In this document: positions 1-11,746 of the stretch, one piece after another
How positions within the stretch are numbered: position 1 is the first letter of the stretch
How the letters are laid out: every line of letters starts with the position of its first letter
DNA from: Vesta saturnalis
Taxonomy: Eukaryota; Arthropoda; Insecta; Coleoptera; Lampyridae
Length of the DNA: 64,000 bases
NCBI GenBank assembly: GCA_036346205.1
Contig: JARFJB010000935.1
Coordinates: 822,001-886,000, forward strand
Direction of reading: 5' to 3'
The notes under the pieces: generated by a model
Told to the model about the DNA's origin: nothing
What the model saw: only the letters and a program-made list of their open reading frames with translations
The model's database searches: none
Translations under genes and position numbers: made by a program

Positions 1-1080
1 TCTTCGAAACCAATTTAGGTAGCGTAGATCAGATTGCGCCATTAAACTAAATACTAAAAAAGAGAACGGGACACGTATCTTAGTTTTTTTTGTATCTCTT
101 ACCGTTTAGCCTACACCCTATAATATTAACGAAAAAAAACCACCCTGTACAGTGGCGCAGAACGCAAAGACAGTACAATCTTTTAATCTCTTTGGAGTAA
201 ATTAAATGTTCTTATTAAAATACGAAACCTTGACGTTTTTCAGGTAACAAAACGTATACTTTGTCTAATTAGATAATTTTAACAGTATTTAGGATATTTG
301 CATTTTTAGGTATTTATTACCAACTGCTTAGACAGATTATTATTATTCTGTAATATTTGGGAAACATCAAAACGTGAAAATCAGTCTTTCGGGAAGAATA
401 AACGTAACTTCAGATCTAATCATTTTCGAGATACAGGGTGTCAAAGTTAATAACCTGTCAAAGCAGAGGTAATAAACACTTAAAAATGCAAAAGTCTTAG
501 AACTTGTTAAAGTTATCGATTTAGACAAAAAGTGCCTTTTTTATCTGAAAACATCAAGGTTTCGTAATTTAGTAAAAAAAAAAAACAATCTACTCCGTTG
601 GGGTAGAAATTAAGGATTAAGGGGTTGCACTACCCCATGCGTTCTACTCCACTGTACATAATAAAAGTACATTAATAAGCTAAAACCAATGCACTTACAC
701 CTCTATTAATATACCAAGAATGAGAAAATTACCTTTTTTTCGTTTTGGATATATTTCAAAAATCAACATTTTTTATGGCTTTGACAACCCGTAGCTTGAA
801 AACGAAGCACTATTGGGCTTACGTGTACATGAAGGTTTTGTGTTAGAATGACTAGGTCAATCATTTCCCGAAGTTAAGTGTATTCTTCCCAAAACACCCT
901 GTATATCCAGATTAGATGGAATGAGTTATTGACCAGGGTGTTTCATATATTCTCTGATATTTAGCAGTTCATACGTTTTTAGTACATACGATAAATTTGG
1001 ATATTATTCGATTCCGTGTGAGTGAACTTAAATATAAATAAAGGTGTGTCGTGCGGTTCAAAACAGTTGAACAACATTAC
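1..1080. other. No gene seen; scattered ITm-type terminal motifs
   Basis: No open frame of useful length or recognisable protein motif is present. The sequence carries several copies of the motif CACCCTGTA or its complement (about 141-149, 431-441, 894-904 and 933-940). This is the terminal motif of the long-TIR ITm elements found elsewhere in the window. The 11-bp motif ATACAGGGTGT at 431-441 is matched in inverted orientation at 894-904, so 431-904 may be a decayed non-autonomous element. No longer TIR could be traced and no TA duplication is clear. Confidence 0.3.
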
Positions 1081-1104
1081 GGCAACATTTAAAATCTACA
1101 AAAG

Positions 1105-2170
1105 ATGACTGCTGAGGGTATAGCTGCCGCTACCAATTTCATTACTAGATTAACTTCTGAAAATATAGTTGTTTGAATATGTTGCGGTAGAGTTGCTTAC
1201 TTGGGTAATATCACGACCTTAGCTCAATCTAACCAACTTTTACATCGAACACGAATACATTGTGACATTTAGTCAAACGAGCTTTCTCAACTCAAAGATT
1301 TATAAACTTCCCTTCATACTCTTCGCGAACGGTTATATCTCAAAAGCTTTCAAATTTAACGAAAGTTTCAATGGATATACTTCATCCTTGTGCATCGAGT
1401 CCAATAAAAATTCAAATGTTACGAACACAAACGTCGAATTTAGCATGGTGTGCAATTATTCGGTTCCTTCTGTCAATGCTACAACGGCTTCCAGATACTG
1501 CCTCAAATTTAGAGTTGATGATTCTAGAGTTAATGTTAATGCGTTTCTGGATACCGAAGAACTTATGGCTAGAGCGTATGGTAGATCAACTAACTTTATT
1601 TAAAACTGCTTATGATTTGCTCGATAGTCAGACTACTATGTAGTATAATATCAATTATTTTCAAAAATTGGGAGGAATTAGCAAAATTGCTGCGCAAGCA
1701 CCTTTAACTCCTTCCTAGGATGATGATCTCTTAGAAGAAATTAAACACCGAATGTAGAAACCTTCAGAAAAAGTTGACATTTGCACTTCCCTGGTTCACA
1801 TTACGTTTGGTAGATTTCGTAAGTCTTCTTCAAAAGCCAAACAACAACGTATTATACGACGAAACTTAACTCTTTTTTATCTAGACAAACTAGGTTTTCT
1901 TCGCTTAACAACTATGTATAGCTGGTTGAAGGAATACGATAGCAATCGTGGGAACGCACTTCGAAATCAAATTTCGTTGCGAGGTTTAGAACCGGAATTT
2001 GGTTGTCGATCTTCCCGCCAGGCACACTTTCGTGCACCTATTCACGAGGTTTCCACTTCAGCTTGCAGGAGTTGTCAATGTTCAGGTCATTGCGTATACT
2101 CTTGTCTAGAACGAAGACAATCTCTTTTTTATCGCTGTGGGAACATGGTTTTACTTTTCACACTAACCTA
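1105..2170 (+). pseudogene. Degenerate coding-like stretch, unrecognised
   Basis: Three plus-strand frames alternate in being open here (frames at 1262-1603, 1371-1643 and 1914-2171), as expected of an old coding sequence broken by indels and stops. The composition is less AT-rich and more protein-like than the flanks. One frame begins with an ATG near 1105 and reads about 23 codons before a stop; later parts include cysteine-containing and N-glycosylation-like segments. I cannot assign a family. It could be a decayed retroelement or integrated viral gene, a host pseudogene, or chance. The alternation of frames is what is seen; the coding origin is inference. Confidence 0.25.
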
Positions 2171-4257
2171 ATCTCCTCATTTTAGTGCCAACTTGGACAG
2201 CTGTAAAGTTCTACGTTAGATAATATACGTTTCTAGTCTTTACCATTTACCTTGATTGTAACCAGGTTGATAACAAATACAGACACAAACACACACGCTT
2301 GATCGCACGCACGCACTCACGGACGCACGCACGCATGCGTGCACGCACACACATATACACACACACGCATACAGTAGACGCGGCATGTTAAGCCGCCTAA
2401 GCTGTTATTTCTGAAATTTGTTAATTATGCAAAAATCACTGCATTGTCCTATTATGTCCTGACGATACTGATTAGATGAAACTTCGTCTAGCTACACTGA
2501 TGTAACCAGATAATTCCCAATTATATTTTAACAAATTTTGAAAACCAAATAAGCTAAACGGTATGTCATAATGATTCCACTAGGTTTAGCATAACAGTCA
2601 CATAACGTTTTCAAGACATCCATAACATACCAATTAATCCGTGCAAAGTGTTATCAAATAGTGAATACTGTACTTTTTCACATTTGTTTCTAATAAACAA
2701 CAATAATTTAGCAATAACCTCAGTTAATATTGTCAGGTATGCACCTTTTTCTTCATGAGAACCACAAACGCGTGATGATGCGAAAATGATTGATAATTAG
2801 TTTGAAAGTATTTTCCAGAGAAATATGCGGTCACAGAAAAAGGTCCACCAATGTTTCATCAGGAAGATGACTTACTTAATTGAGAGAGGTTTCCTACTTT
2901 AGCAAGCACCCTTCAGTAATTAATCATTTTCCTGACTCTTTTAAAAATAACTGTTATTTTAAAATTGTGACGATATTTAACATATTCAAAGCATTCTACT
3001 TCATTATTTATTATTATTTATATTATTATTATTATTTAATATGGGAACTAAATCTTTCTGTTTTATTGATTTAGTTATATACAGTTATAGATACGGTAAT
3101 CAACCAAAGAAAACGTTGTTTAACTGAAATTCATAGGAGAGGAAAACGACATGCACGAATTGACAATATATTCAAGTAACTCGATTAAGAAAGCTAAATA
3201 AACATTAAACATCTACTTGACACTTGTGAAGAAAGATTCAAGTTGCATAAAAGATAGATTGACCTAAATAATTGGTAAATTGAAGTAAAAGACTCAATTT
3301 GCAAGATAGTCCTTAGAATTTCACTAAGTGAAACCTTAAAAGATTTTCTCCAATGTACTCTTGAGCATAATAAATCGTGTTGGTAAAAATTTATGGGCAG
3401 TAGCTTTCTCGTACTCAAATGTCAATGCATTATGTTAAAAATTTCCCGTTAATCTTATAGAAACGAAGTATTGATCTCGAGAAAACTCAATTTGATGTTG
3501 CTATTTTTAAATCCATAAAAAGTGAAAACGGAAATTTAATATTTTAGTATATATGAATAAATTGAGCAGAAAATAAGATTTGTGTTATTAAATATACCAT
3601 ACGATTTCTTTAAATATACTCCTGCTTTATACAACGCCTTGCTTAAATTAAAATCAAAGTGTAGCGTCTTGGAAGAAATAATACTAGGACCTGTACTAAA
3701 AGGTAGTATCTAAACACTTTATTAAAATATTTTTTTTTTATTACCATGAAATTTGACAGAATGAAGTAATAGCAATATGTGAAAACTAACTGAACTAACT
3801 GAAAACTTCTAGTTCATTTTGTCTTACAGTGAATATTTCCTCGTGTATAATTTACTCCTATACAGTAATGCAACTTTGTTAGGATTACAGCGACAATCCC
3901 TTGAACGCTATGAATTACAGCGCTAATTTAACTGCGATGACGTCATACTCAACTACCATAGTAATAGAGTTATTCTTGTCATGAAGAAGAAGCATTTGCC
4001 AAACACTGACGGCCACGTTAAAAAATGAGGTTAAGTTTATTGTAAAAATGAAACAATTTCGTAGAATTTCGTGAGAAACCATTGATAGCAATATTTAAAA
4101 GAGGGTTCCGAATAATAGAGTAAAAAATCGGGTATTTATTTTGACGCAAGTATTGTTCGTTTTCTAAATTTTGTTACATGCTTAGTAATTAACAAATTTT
4201 GTCGTTGTTCAAATGTAAACTTTTAATTAATGAAATAAAGGTTTTGTTCATTGTTTT
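2171..4257. other. Intergenic, no gene seen
   Basis: Very AT-rich sequence. The short frames at 2880-3074 (+) and 3194-3418 (-) show no domain, no acidic or catalytic pattern and no codon bias. A TTA/TAT-rich tract sits at about 3004-3040. Nothing else was recognised. Confidence 0.5.
2281..2372. repeat. CA / GCAC-rich simple repeat
   Basis: Interspersed ACAC and ACGC units (CACGCACGCACGCA type) run for about 90 bp. This is the same sequence style as the much larger array at 19.4-21.15 kb. Confidence 0.8.
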
Positions 4258-4327
<70 letters not shown>

Positions 4328-4331
4328 TATT
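4258..4331. repeat. (TA)n microsatellite
   Basis: About 35 nearly perfect TA units with one interruption near 4320. Confidence 0.95.
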
Positions 4332-4742
4332 CGATGGTCAAGAAGCATCTTCGTGTAATAGATGATTTCTATTTGCCATGTTTAAGTGTACACACAAAGC
4401 GCTTGAAGGAATCATTATCGGTACGCTATCACAGTCTTCATCTCCTTTTTGACTAAACACAAAAAATTACCAAAGATGTCGCGGATTGTGAAAATTTTAA
4501 GTAACGCACGGTAGATAATTTTTTTTGTCTGGTTTTTCGAAATTCTGGTGTTAAGGGTCAAAGATTTAAAATAATAAGATACTTATCCTTTTGGTTTTTT
4601 TAATGGTGTATTGGTATATTAAAGTTATACAATCTAAAGGTTTCGATATTATATTATTCGTCAGTAGTAATATTATCTATTAAAATTGTTAAAGGTGTTG
4701 AAACAATTTTATGAAATTTGACAATCAAAACATAAATATAAG

Positions 4743-5400
4743 CAATTAAAAATTATTATTAATTTTATTAAATACATAAATAAAAAGTTTACCTCGAGTA
4801 GGATTTGAACCTACGACCTGTACTTTGCTAGAGTACCGCGCTACCAACTGCGCCACCAAGGTTCAAGCCCCAATCGATGTAAATTTTGTCTTTATGTATA
4901 TAGAACTGATGTAAATTCTAAATATAATGAGATTACAATCAAATTACTTATATTAATGGAATGTGAGCCTGCAATATCGCAAGGATTCACACATTCCAAA
5001 GCAACTTGACTAATATTAAATATAAGCATGCTACCAATATAACAATTTGAGAAACGTATATAACCAATTAGAGAATTCAATTTTAGTAAGGAATAACAAA
5101 TCATTAAAAATTAAATATTGTTAAACTGTCTTAAAGATGACACACCAGAACACCCTCTAAAAATCGAAGGCTAACGATGGAAATGTCAACCAAAGAAACA
5201 AGTTTAACAAAATTTAATCAAGTTACGATGTACGTGTAAAGTTGTGAAAAACTTCAATTTGAAATTGATAGAAGCATTCACAAACACAAACGTGACATTA
5301 GTACAATCCAGTTAAATCTAACAAAGAAATAGCTTTGTCAATAGGTACAAGTGTTATTTAACAATGTAAAGTATAATGCAGAACGATCGATGTAATTTTT
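4743..5400 (-). repeat. Dispersed repeat carrying a tRNA-like unit (copy 1)
   Basis: Sequence on both sides of the tRNA-like unit recurs around 24.8-25.1 kb. The left flank shares the AT-rich stretch beginning AATTAAAAATTATTATT. The right flank shares the stretch from the tRNA-like end through about 5015. The part from about 5110 to 5300, containing AACACCCTCTAA, recurs near 54.94-55.10 kb. It is therefore a composite or long repeat and not a single-copy locus. The frame at 4892-5104 lies entirely inside it and is not treated as a gene. Confidence 0.6.
4791..4862 (-). tRNA. tRNA-like sequence, Ala(AGC)-type anticodon, repeat-borne
   Basis: On the minus strand a 72-nt cloverleaf can be drawn. 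It has a 7-bp acceptor (ACCTTGG with TCGAGGT, including wobble pairs), a D arm with box A-like TGGCGCAGTTGG, and a 5-bp anticodon stem GTACT/AGTAC. The loop CTAGCAA places AGC at 34-36, and the T arm GTAGG/CCTAC closes the loop TTCAAAT (box B-like GGTTCAAATCC). A second copy with matching flanks lies at 24842-24914, so it behaves as part of a dispersed repeat. It could be a tRNA-derived SINE head or a tRNA gene copied within a repeat. Function as a real tRNA is doubtful. Confidence 0.55.
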
Positions 5401-5625
5401 CTTTTAATTTTAATTTCAACTGCTTATGTTAAAATGTAAAATATAATTGATAAAGCATTTACTTCAAGGTCTAGGAAAAACACAGCAAAAAACCTAGACA
5501 TAACAAAATCCAAAATTGAAATCAAAGTCAAGACGTACCATTATGCCTTTTTTTAAATTATAAGATGCGAAAACCGATTTAAAAAGATTTTCTTCTTGTC
5601 TATTAAAATTATTGGGGTGTTTATA

Positions 5626-8277
5626 TACAGGGTGTGGAGCGAAGAGCTTTGATTAAATGTAATGGCGGATACAGTTATGTTAAAAATCTGAAATTACGAT
5701 GCTGTAGGTTTTGGATGACGCTGAGTTCAAATATAATATTGTCCTGAATGTGGTGCTTCCGGTTATACCGGAAGTAGACGTCAAATTTGTTATTTTAAAT
5801 AGAACCTGATATTTTTTATTTTATTTTCGAATGCTACATTAAATTCTAGATAAAATTTGTGCAGAATGTCCTATACCAAAAATGAAGTATTTTCGAGTTA
5901 TTTCGATTTTTTTTTAAATTTTGAAAAAATCCTAGTCCACATTGAATAACGATATCTCCATTAATAACGAAGCTAGTGAAATTGTACCAATAAACAACAA
6001 GCGCTTGCCCGTTAACTCCATATATCCATCTCATTGATATTTCATGCAGGGTGTTTTACACTTAGCCGCCAATATGCACAATTTAAATCATTTATGAGCT
6101 GCTTACTTGAAATAGAACACCCTATATTTTATTACATTTTCCGCTGTATTTTTTTAAGCCAATTAGTTTGGTATCAGTATTCCCTATACCTAAACCCAAT
6201 CACTTTTGAGATATTTCATTATCTTAGTTAAAACATAACAACACTTAATTATTTCAACATTAGTACAGGGTAGGCCATGGCTGTCAAAGATTTGATAGTT
6301 AGAACGTTAATTGTTTATGTTGTTTTGACAGTTTTCTTTACCAGTTTGTATTTCACAGTAAATAATGGCAAATGTAGGATTTACTAATAATTTTTTTTTT
6401 TAAATCTTATTATTATTTATGGCGAGTGTAATAGAATTGTTGAACGGGCTTGTCGTGTTTTTACAGAAAGGTATCCAAATCGACCAAATGCAACTGGTGA
6501 TATTGTAAGAAGATTGCTTAAAAACTGGCGTCAGTTTGGTCAATTTAAGACAAAAATTAATAGAAATAAACCACTAGTGGACAGTGACATAAACGAAATT
6601 AATGTTTTGGGTTATTTTACGGCCTCTCCAAATGCCTCCATTAGAGATTGTGAGAGAGATCGTACTTTGTTGCTGAGAACAATTCATCGCATTTTAAAAA
6701 AACACAAATGGAAACCATTTTCATATCATTTGGTGCAACATTTACAATTAGGTGGTCTTCCTCGAAGGGTAGAATTTAGTGAATGGTTTTTAATGAAGAC
6801 CCAAGAGGATGAAAACTTCATAAAAAAAGTTATATGGTGTGATGAAGCAAAGTTTAGCAAAAGTGGATTATTTAATCGACATAATTCTGATTTTTGGTCT
6901 AATGAAAATCCACATGTTAGTAGAGAACATTATTTCCAAGATAGTTGAAGTTTTAATGATTTAAGTGCAATAAAAGACGATAAAATTTTATGATGAAAAT
7001 TTAAATGGTATAAGATATTGCCAAATTTTAGAAGAAGCCATACGACCGGCGTTACATTCTTTAAGAAATGGAGAGGCGGCTTCAACTTGGTATCAGCAAG
7101 ATGGAGCACCTCCTCATAACTTTGGGCCTGTTGCTCAGCATCTTTACGACATGTTTGATGATGGATGGATTGCCAATCAGGGTCCGTTTCGTTGGCCAGC
7201 TCGCACTCCTGATTTGGCTCCCCTAGGTTTTGTTATTTGGGGTTACATTAAAAATCAGGTATTTTCCAAACCTGTTACGACAAAGGAAGGTATGATGCAG
7301 AGCGCCTTACTTACGTTTAATTCTCTAACACCTGACCATATTTCCAGAATTCCAAGACATAACTTAATGAAAAGGATTCATAAATGTTTAGGATTTTTTT
7401 ACGGTGCTAATTTTGAACACTTATTGTAAAACTTTACTTGTTTAATATTACATTTAGTTATTTTTGTTTGTAAGTTATCTAATTAAATTAATACAAAATA
7501 CCTAGTCAACGTTTTTAATGATATCCACAATTATTAATAATCCTTTCAGGTTATTGGTTACTTTTCAGAATTAACAACTTATGAAAAAATAACAAAAGGT
7601 CACCTTAAATAATGGAAATCATGGCCTATCCTTTACTAATGTTGAAATAACTAAGTGTTGTTATGTTTTAACTAAGATAATAAAATATCTCAAAAGTGGT
7701 TGGATTTAGGTATAGGGAATACTGATACCAAACTAATTGGCTTAAAAAAATACAGCGGAAAATGTAATAAAATACAGGGTGTTCTATTTATGGTAAGCAA
7801 CTTATAAATGATTTAAATTGTGCATGTTGGTGACTAAGTTTAAAACACTCTGTATGAAAAATCAATTAGATGGATATATGGAGTTAATGGGCAAGCGCTT
7901 GCTGTTTATTGGTTACAATTTCACGCCACTAGCTTCGTTATTAATGGAGATATAGTTATTCAATGTGGCCTAGGATTTTTTCAAAATTTAAAAAAAATCG
8001 AAATATCTCGGAAATACTTCATTTTTGGTATAGACATTGAGCACAAATTTTATTTAGAATTTCATGTAGAATTCGTAAATAAAATAAAAAATATTAGGTT
8101 CCATTTAAAATAACAAAGTTGACGGCTACTTCCGGTATAACCGGTAGTGCCACATTCAGGACAATAGTATATTTGAACTCAGCGTCATCCAAAACCTACA
8201 GCTTCGTAAATTCAGATTTTTAACATAACTGTATCCGCCATTGCTTTTAATCAAAACTCTTCGCGCCACACCCTGTA
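5626..8277 (+). mobile_element. ITm (DD41D-type) transposon with ~660-bp TIRs
   Basis: The left end TATACAGGGTGTGG is matched in inverted orientation at the right end CCACACCCTGTATA. The two arms (about 5628-6290 and 7617-8277) stay recognisably complementary throughout. Matching landmarks include the block around CTTCCGGTTATACCGGAAG (5756-5774; mutated at about 8130-8148), the ATGGATATATGG block (about 6020 and 7873), and the CCTATACC block (about 6185 and 7712). Such TIRs are far longer than those of Tc1 or mariner. The arms contain further internal CAGGGTGT-like motifs at about 6047, 6118 and 6265. The target duplication is probably TA. A relative begins at 62629. Confidence 0.85.
6365..7429 (+). 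pseudogene. ITm transposase (DD41D type), frameshifted
   Basis: The frame probably starts at ATG 6365 and is carried in pieces to 7429. An N-terminal helix-turn-helix region precedes the motif IRDCERD and the first catalytic Asp in WCDEAKFSK, followed by FNRHNSDFWSNENPH. The frame breaks near 6948. The second Asp is in WYQQDGAPPH (about 7098). The conserved WPARTPDLAPL follows with 41 residues between the second and third catalytic positions, which gives DD41D. At the third position the expected Asp is Gly (APLGFVIWGY), so even a repaired frame should be catalytically dead. The C-terminus MKRIHKCL is typical of this arthropod family. No intact start-to-stop frame remains. Confidence 0.85.
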
Positions 8278-9700
8278 TACTCTGTGACATAAAAAATGCA
8301 ACTCCAAACTTGACTGAAATGTTTAACTAGTCAAATGTAGTAAATGATTAAAATTTCAAAGAAATTAGACACAAGATACAGGCATTTTTTATTAATAATG
8401 TGTTGGCTCACCCCTATTAGTTTCACACTCCCGCACCCTCCTTGACCTGGATTCCAACAGTGGTCGATTTCGTCCTGAGGTATTGCATCCCAGACAATCT
8501 GTAATTCACGCCGGAGAGCTTCCAGTGTCTGTGGAGGATTGGCTAATTGACTGGGTCTTCTACCCATCATGTCCCACAATTGTTGGGTGGGCGAAAGGTC
8601 GGGAGATTTGGGTGGCCACGGCAAGATATTGACGTAAGCCTCTTCGAAGCGCTACATAGAATGCCTTGCAATGTGGGGAGGGGCATTATACTGCTAGAAA
8701 ATCGGGTGCTCCAGCTCCTGGCGGAATGGAAGGATATGGGGTTCTACCACTTCATCAACATGTCGGTTGGCATTCAAATTACCTCGGATGAATATCAACT
8801 GAGACCTGCTTTCGTAAACAATAGCATCCCATACCACAACCCCCAAAGTGTGGTGCACATTCCGCTGAACAGAAAACTTCACGTTACGACGTTCTCCAGG
8901 TCTACGTCTGACCCTCATGCGATCATCGTGCATTCCCGAGCAGAATCGGGTTTCGTCACTCAAGACCACCCTATGCCGTTCTATGTCCCTATCCAGTCGC
9001 AAGGTACACCACTCCAAACGTTACTGTCGACGACGTACCTTCAACGGAATCACAAGATGTGGTCGATAGGATTGCAAGTCAAAAGCTCTAATTCGACAAT
9101 AAACTACTAAGGGTTACAGGGAGTCCTTCTTTTCCAAACCATTGATCGGCTATTGTTCTTGTACTCGAGAATCGGTTTCTTAATGCCTATAATCGGAGAT
9201 GGTTCTCCTGAACCACATTTGTCTGTCTTGGACGTCCACTTTCCTTTTTTACGATGTTCTTGACGTTCTCTAGACCACGCTTCATAAGTCCGTACTACAG
9301 AGGATTGATTACGGTTAAGACGATTAGCAATTTCTCTGAATTAAAAACCACCTTCACGTAAGCCAATAATGCGCCCTCTGTCGAATTCACTCAGTTATTG
9401 ACAATTTTCACGTTGCCGCACTCTAGGCATTATCGCAGCCTCAAAATGCAAAGAAGAACACAAAAACAAAAGAATTTCAACCAAAAACAATACCGAGATC
9501 GACTTAATCTCTCAAGAAGTACACCCGATAATTTCGATTGTTCCAAGCGAAACGTCATATTTTCCATAGCTATTGGATTATTTTGAATGAAATTTTAATC
9601 AATTACTACGCTTGATTGACTAGTTAAACATTTCTGCCAAGTTTGGTCCAAAAAATTCTAACGCGATTTTGGTGTTGCAATTTTTATGTCACAGGGTATA
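8278..9700 (-). mobile_element. Tc1-like transposon
   Basis: The left end TACTCTGTGACATAAAAAAT and the right end, read on the minus strand as TACCCTGTGACATAAAAAT, form TIRs. The arms continue through GACTAGTTAAACATTTC (right) and GAAATGTTTAACTAGTC (left). The element is about 1.42 kb, a normal Tc1 size. Its left end begins directly at the TA that closes the long-TIR ITm element, so the two insertions are adjacent with no spacer. Confidence 0.85.
8331..9430 (-). pseudogene. Tc1 (DD34E) transposase, inactivated
   Basis: The minus strand reads from an ATG at 9430 (MPRVRQREN) through an N-terminal HTH (FDRGRIIGLREGG, FREIANRLNRNQS). It continues to the first catalytic Asp in VVLSDETRFCSGMHD, the segment RRRPGERRN, and the C-terminal block LPWPPKSPDLSP. 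Stops and frameshifts occur between 9017 and 9430 and between 8624 and 8694. At the second catalytic position the expected QDNAPPH reads QYNAPPH. At the third, the usual PIEQLW reads PTQQLW. Two of three catalytic residues are therefore changed, with the Tc1 spacing of 34 retained. The opposite-strand frame at 8547-9110 is a shadow. Confidence 0.88.
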
Positions 9701-9744
9701 TCTCAATAGCTTCAAATTGTAAACGATCATAATAATGCGTTTGT

Positions 9745-10330
9745 CTTGACTATATCTCCATACTGTCAAATTGAATGTCATGATTTAGATGATTTAAGCC
9801 ATGACTTATCTGTTGACCAAACCTACAAAATCTCACATTTTCTTTACGTCTTTTATCGAACCTACGTTTTGTGGTTCCAATGTACATTTTTCCACATGAA
9901 CAAGATAGCTTATACACTCTAGAAGATGATAATGGGTTTGAAACATTTTTAGGAGATCTTAAATGTTCTTCAATTTTTCTTGTTTGTTTAAAAACAGTCC
10001 TAATGCCATTTTTAATTAGAAGGAAGAAAAGCAGTACCAACATTGAGAACTGGTATTTCTTTAAGGTTCTTTCTAGATGATGTAATAACATTATTAATAT
10101 CAGTATGTGAATATCCACTATCTTGTAAGGATTTGGTCAATATTTATATTCATCCTTCAAATATTCAGAGTCACAAATTCGTTGTGCTCGATCTAGTAAA
10201 GATTTGATAACACCAATTTTTTGACGTATTGTATATTGGAATTGTTTAACAGTTTTGTTAATGGTTAAGATATTTTGAACATGGTCTTTAAAAATTCAGG
10301 GAATACGTTTTCATGTCGATTAAATTAAGC
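9745..10330 (-). pseudogene. Penelope-like element C-terminal fragment (GIY-YIG)
   Basis: On the minus strand the frame 9750-10118 carries the linker after the reverse transcriptase, then RVYKLSCSCGKMYIGTTKRR and a following HDIQF block. This is the Cys-rich GIY-YIG endonuclease signature of PLEs (GVY.IPC..C...YIG). Upstream to about 10310, broken pieces such as SGYSHTDINNVI fit the RT-endonuclease linker. The RT core is missing, so this is a truncated copy. Its sequence differs from the other PLEs in the window, so it represents a separate family. Confidence 0.8.
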
Positions 10331-10789
10331 GTAATTTGCGAGGTATAGGATGTGGAGATAAAATTGTTTTTATGGTTGTTATTTGGGAATGTTAGAGTTT
10401 TTCATTTTCAAGCTAAAATGTAGAATTCCAATTCGATAAAACCCTACAGCGTTTTTTGTGTTTTCTGTCATTAATAATGTTAATTCAAGATTTAATTACG
10501 TATTGTTTGGCACAGGTGATGCTTGGGTTACTGCTAGAGCAGTGGTAGAATAGTTTTGTGTAAAGAAATGTCCCCGTTATTTTAAATTTTGGTGAATTTT
10601 GTTAAATGGATTTGAAATGGCATCTTACAAAATTACATTAAGTATAAAATTATTACGTTGTATCGTATATCTTTTGTGAATTTAAATTGTAGCCGTCCAA
10701 CGGTCGCCTTTCCTTTTCGATAAGATTTTGTTCTTAAACAAAGAGTTAGGATTTTGTATACGTTGCTATAAGGTTCAATATAGCACTGT
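10331..10789. other. No gene seen
   Basis: AT-rich sequence between the PLE fragment and the tandem duplication. It may be decayed 5' sequence of the minus-strand PLE, but no motif supports that. Confidence 0.35.
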
Positions 10790-11344
10790 TTCGTTATGAT
10801 ACCTATTTTATATTACAGAGGTACCTATTGTGAACGCAATTTCGATAGATCGTGCAATTTTTTTAGTTCGGCTCAGGAATTCAATTCTTTGTTGGCGCTA
10901 TACAAAATTTTAAGTAGTAAATTGTTGTGAATGGTTAATTATCATAGCAGGGAGATGTTATGGAAGATGACTGCGACTGAAGAAGATTGAAGGTAGTCTT
11001 GTTTGGCATGCATTAGTGGTAAGGCTCGTGTGCCGCACACACGAAGATTTCTTGGTGTGGAGGTTCGTTATGATACCCATTTTATATTACAGAGGTACCT
11101 TTTGTGAACACAATTTCGATAGATCGTGCAATTTTTTTAGTTCGGCTCAGGAATTCAATTCTTTGTTGGTGCTATACAAAATTTTAAGTACTCGTAGTAA
11201 ATTGTTGTGAATGGTTAATTATCATAGCAGGGAGATGTTATGAAAGATGGCTGCGACTGAAGAAGATTGAAGGTAGTCTTGTTAGGCATGTATTAGTGGT
11301 AAGGCTCGTGTGCCGCACACACGAAGATTTTTTGGTGTGGAGGT
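10790..11344. repeat. Tandem direct duplication, two ~275-281-bp units
   Basis: Unit 1 (10790-11063) and unit 2 (11064-11344) both start TTCGTTATGATACC and both end near TTGGTGTGGAGGT, with only scattered substitutions and one short insertion (ACTCG, in unit 2). Each unit contains the short hairpin TCGTGTG-CCGCA-CACACGA and the string GCGACTGAAGAAGATTGAAGG. The high similarity implies a recent event. It lies upstream of a minus-strand PLE fragment, so tandem PLE-derived termini are possible but unproven. The frame at 11016-11210 is not a gene. Confidence 0.9.
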
Positions 11345-11746
11345 AATGAACTGTTTACGCCCATTTCGGGAGGCTTAGTGAAGTATATTGTTAGAAGTCT
11401 TTCTGTTACCCTAAATTTGGTGGATAATGTAGTGACTTCATTCTTTCTGAAATAGTTTACCGTTATCGTTGTTGCGCTGTCTCGTTAAGGGAATGGGATT
11501 CGGTGTTGCATTCCTTCTGGACTTACGTCCCATCTTGTGTGCGAATCAATAGTAAAATAGTTCAGGTTCTAGTTTTTTTTTGCTGTTTCTTGTGTACAGC
11601 TGATCCGATAACGAATAATTCCCTGTAAATAAATAAGCGTTTTTGATATTTTAAATGAATGAGTGCCATGCACAACGTGTAACGTACAACCAATTGGAAT
11701 ATCAATCAAAAAGCAACTTGCAAGCGAAACATTAACGAGCTGGGTG

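Noticed and set aside
4791..4862. A functional host tRNA gene
   Set aside because: A second copy shares both flanks, and the sequence does not resemble the usual insect tRNA-Ala outside the boxes; kept as tRNA-like only.
8547..9110. 187-codon plus-strand frame
   Set aside because: Antisense of the Tc1 transposase; no domain of its own.
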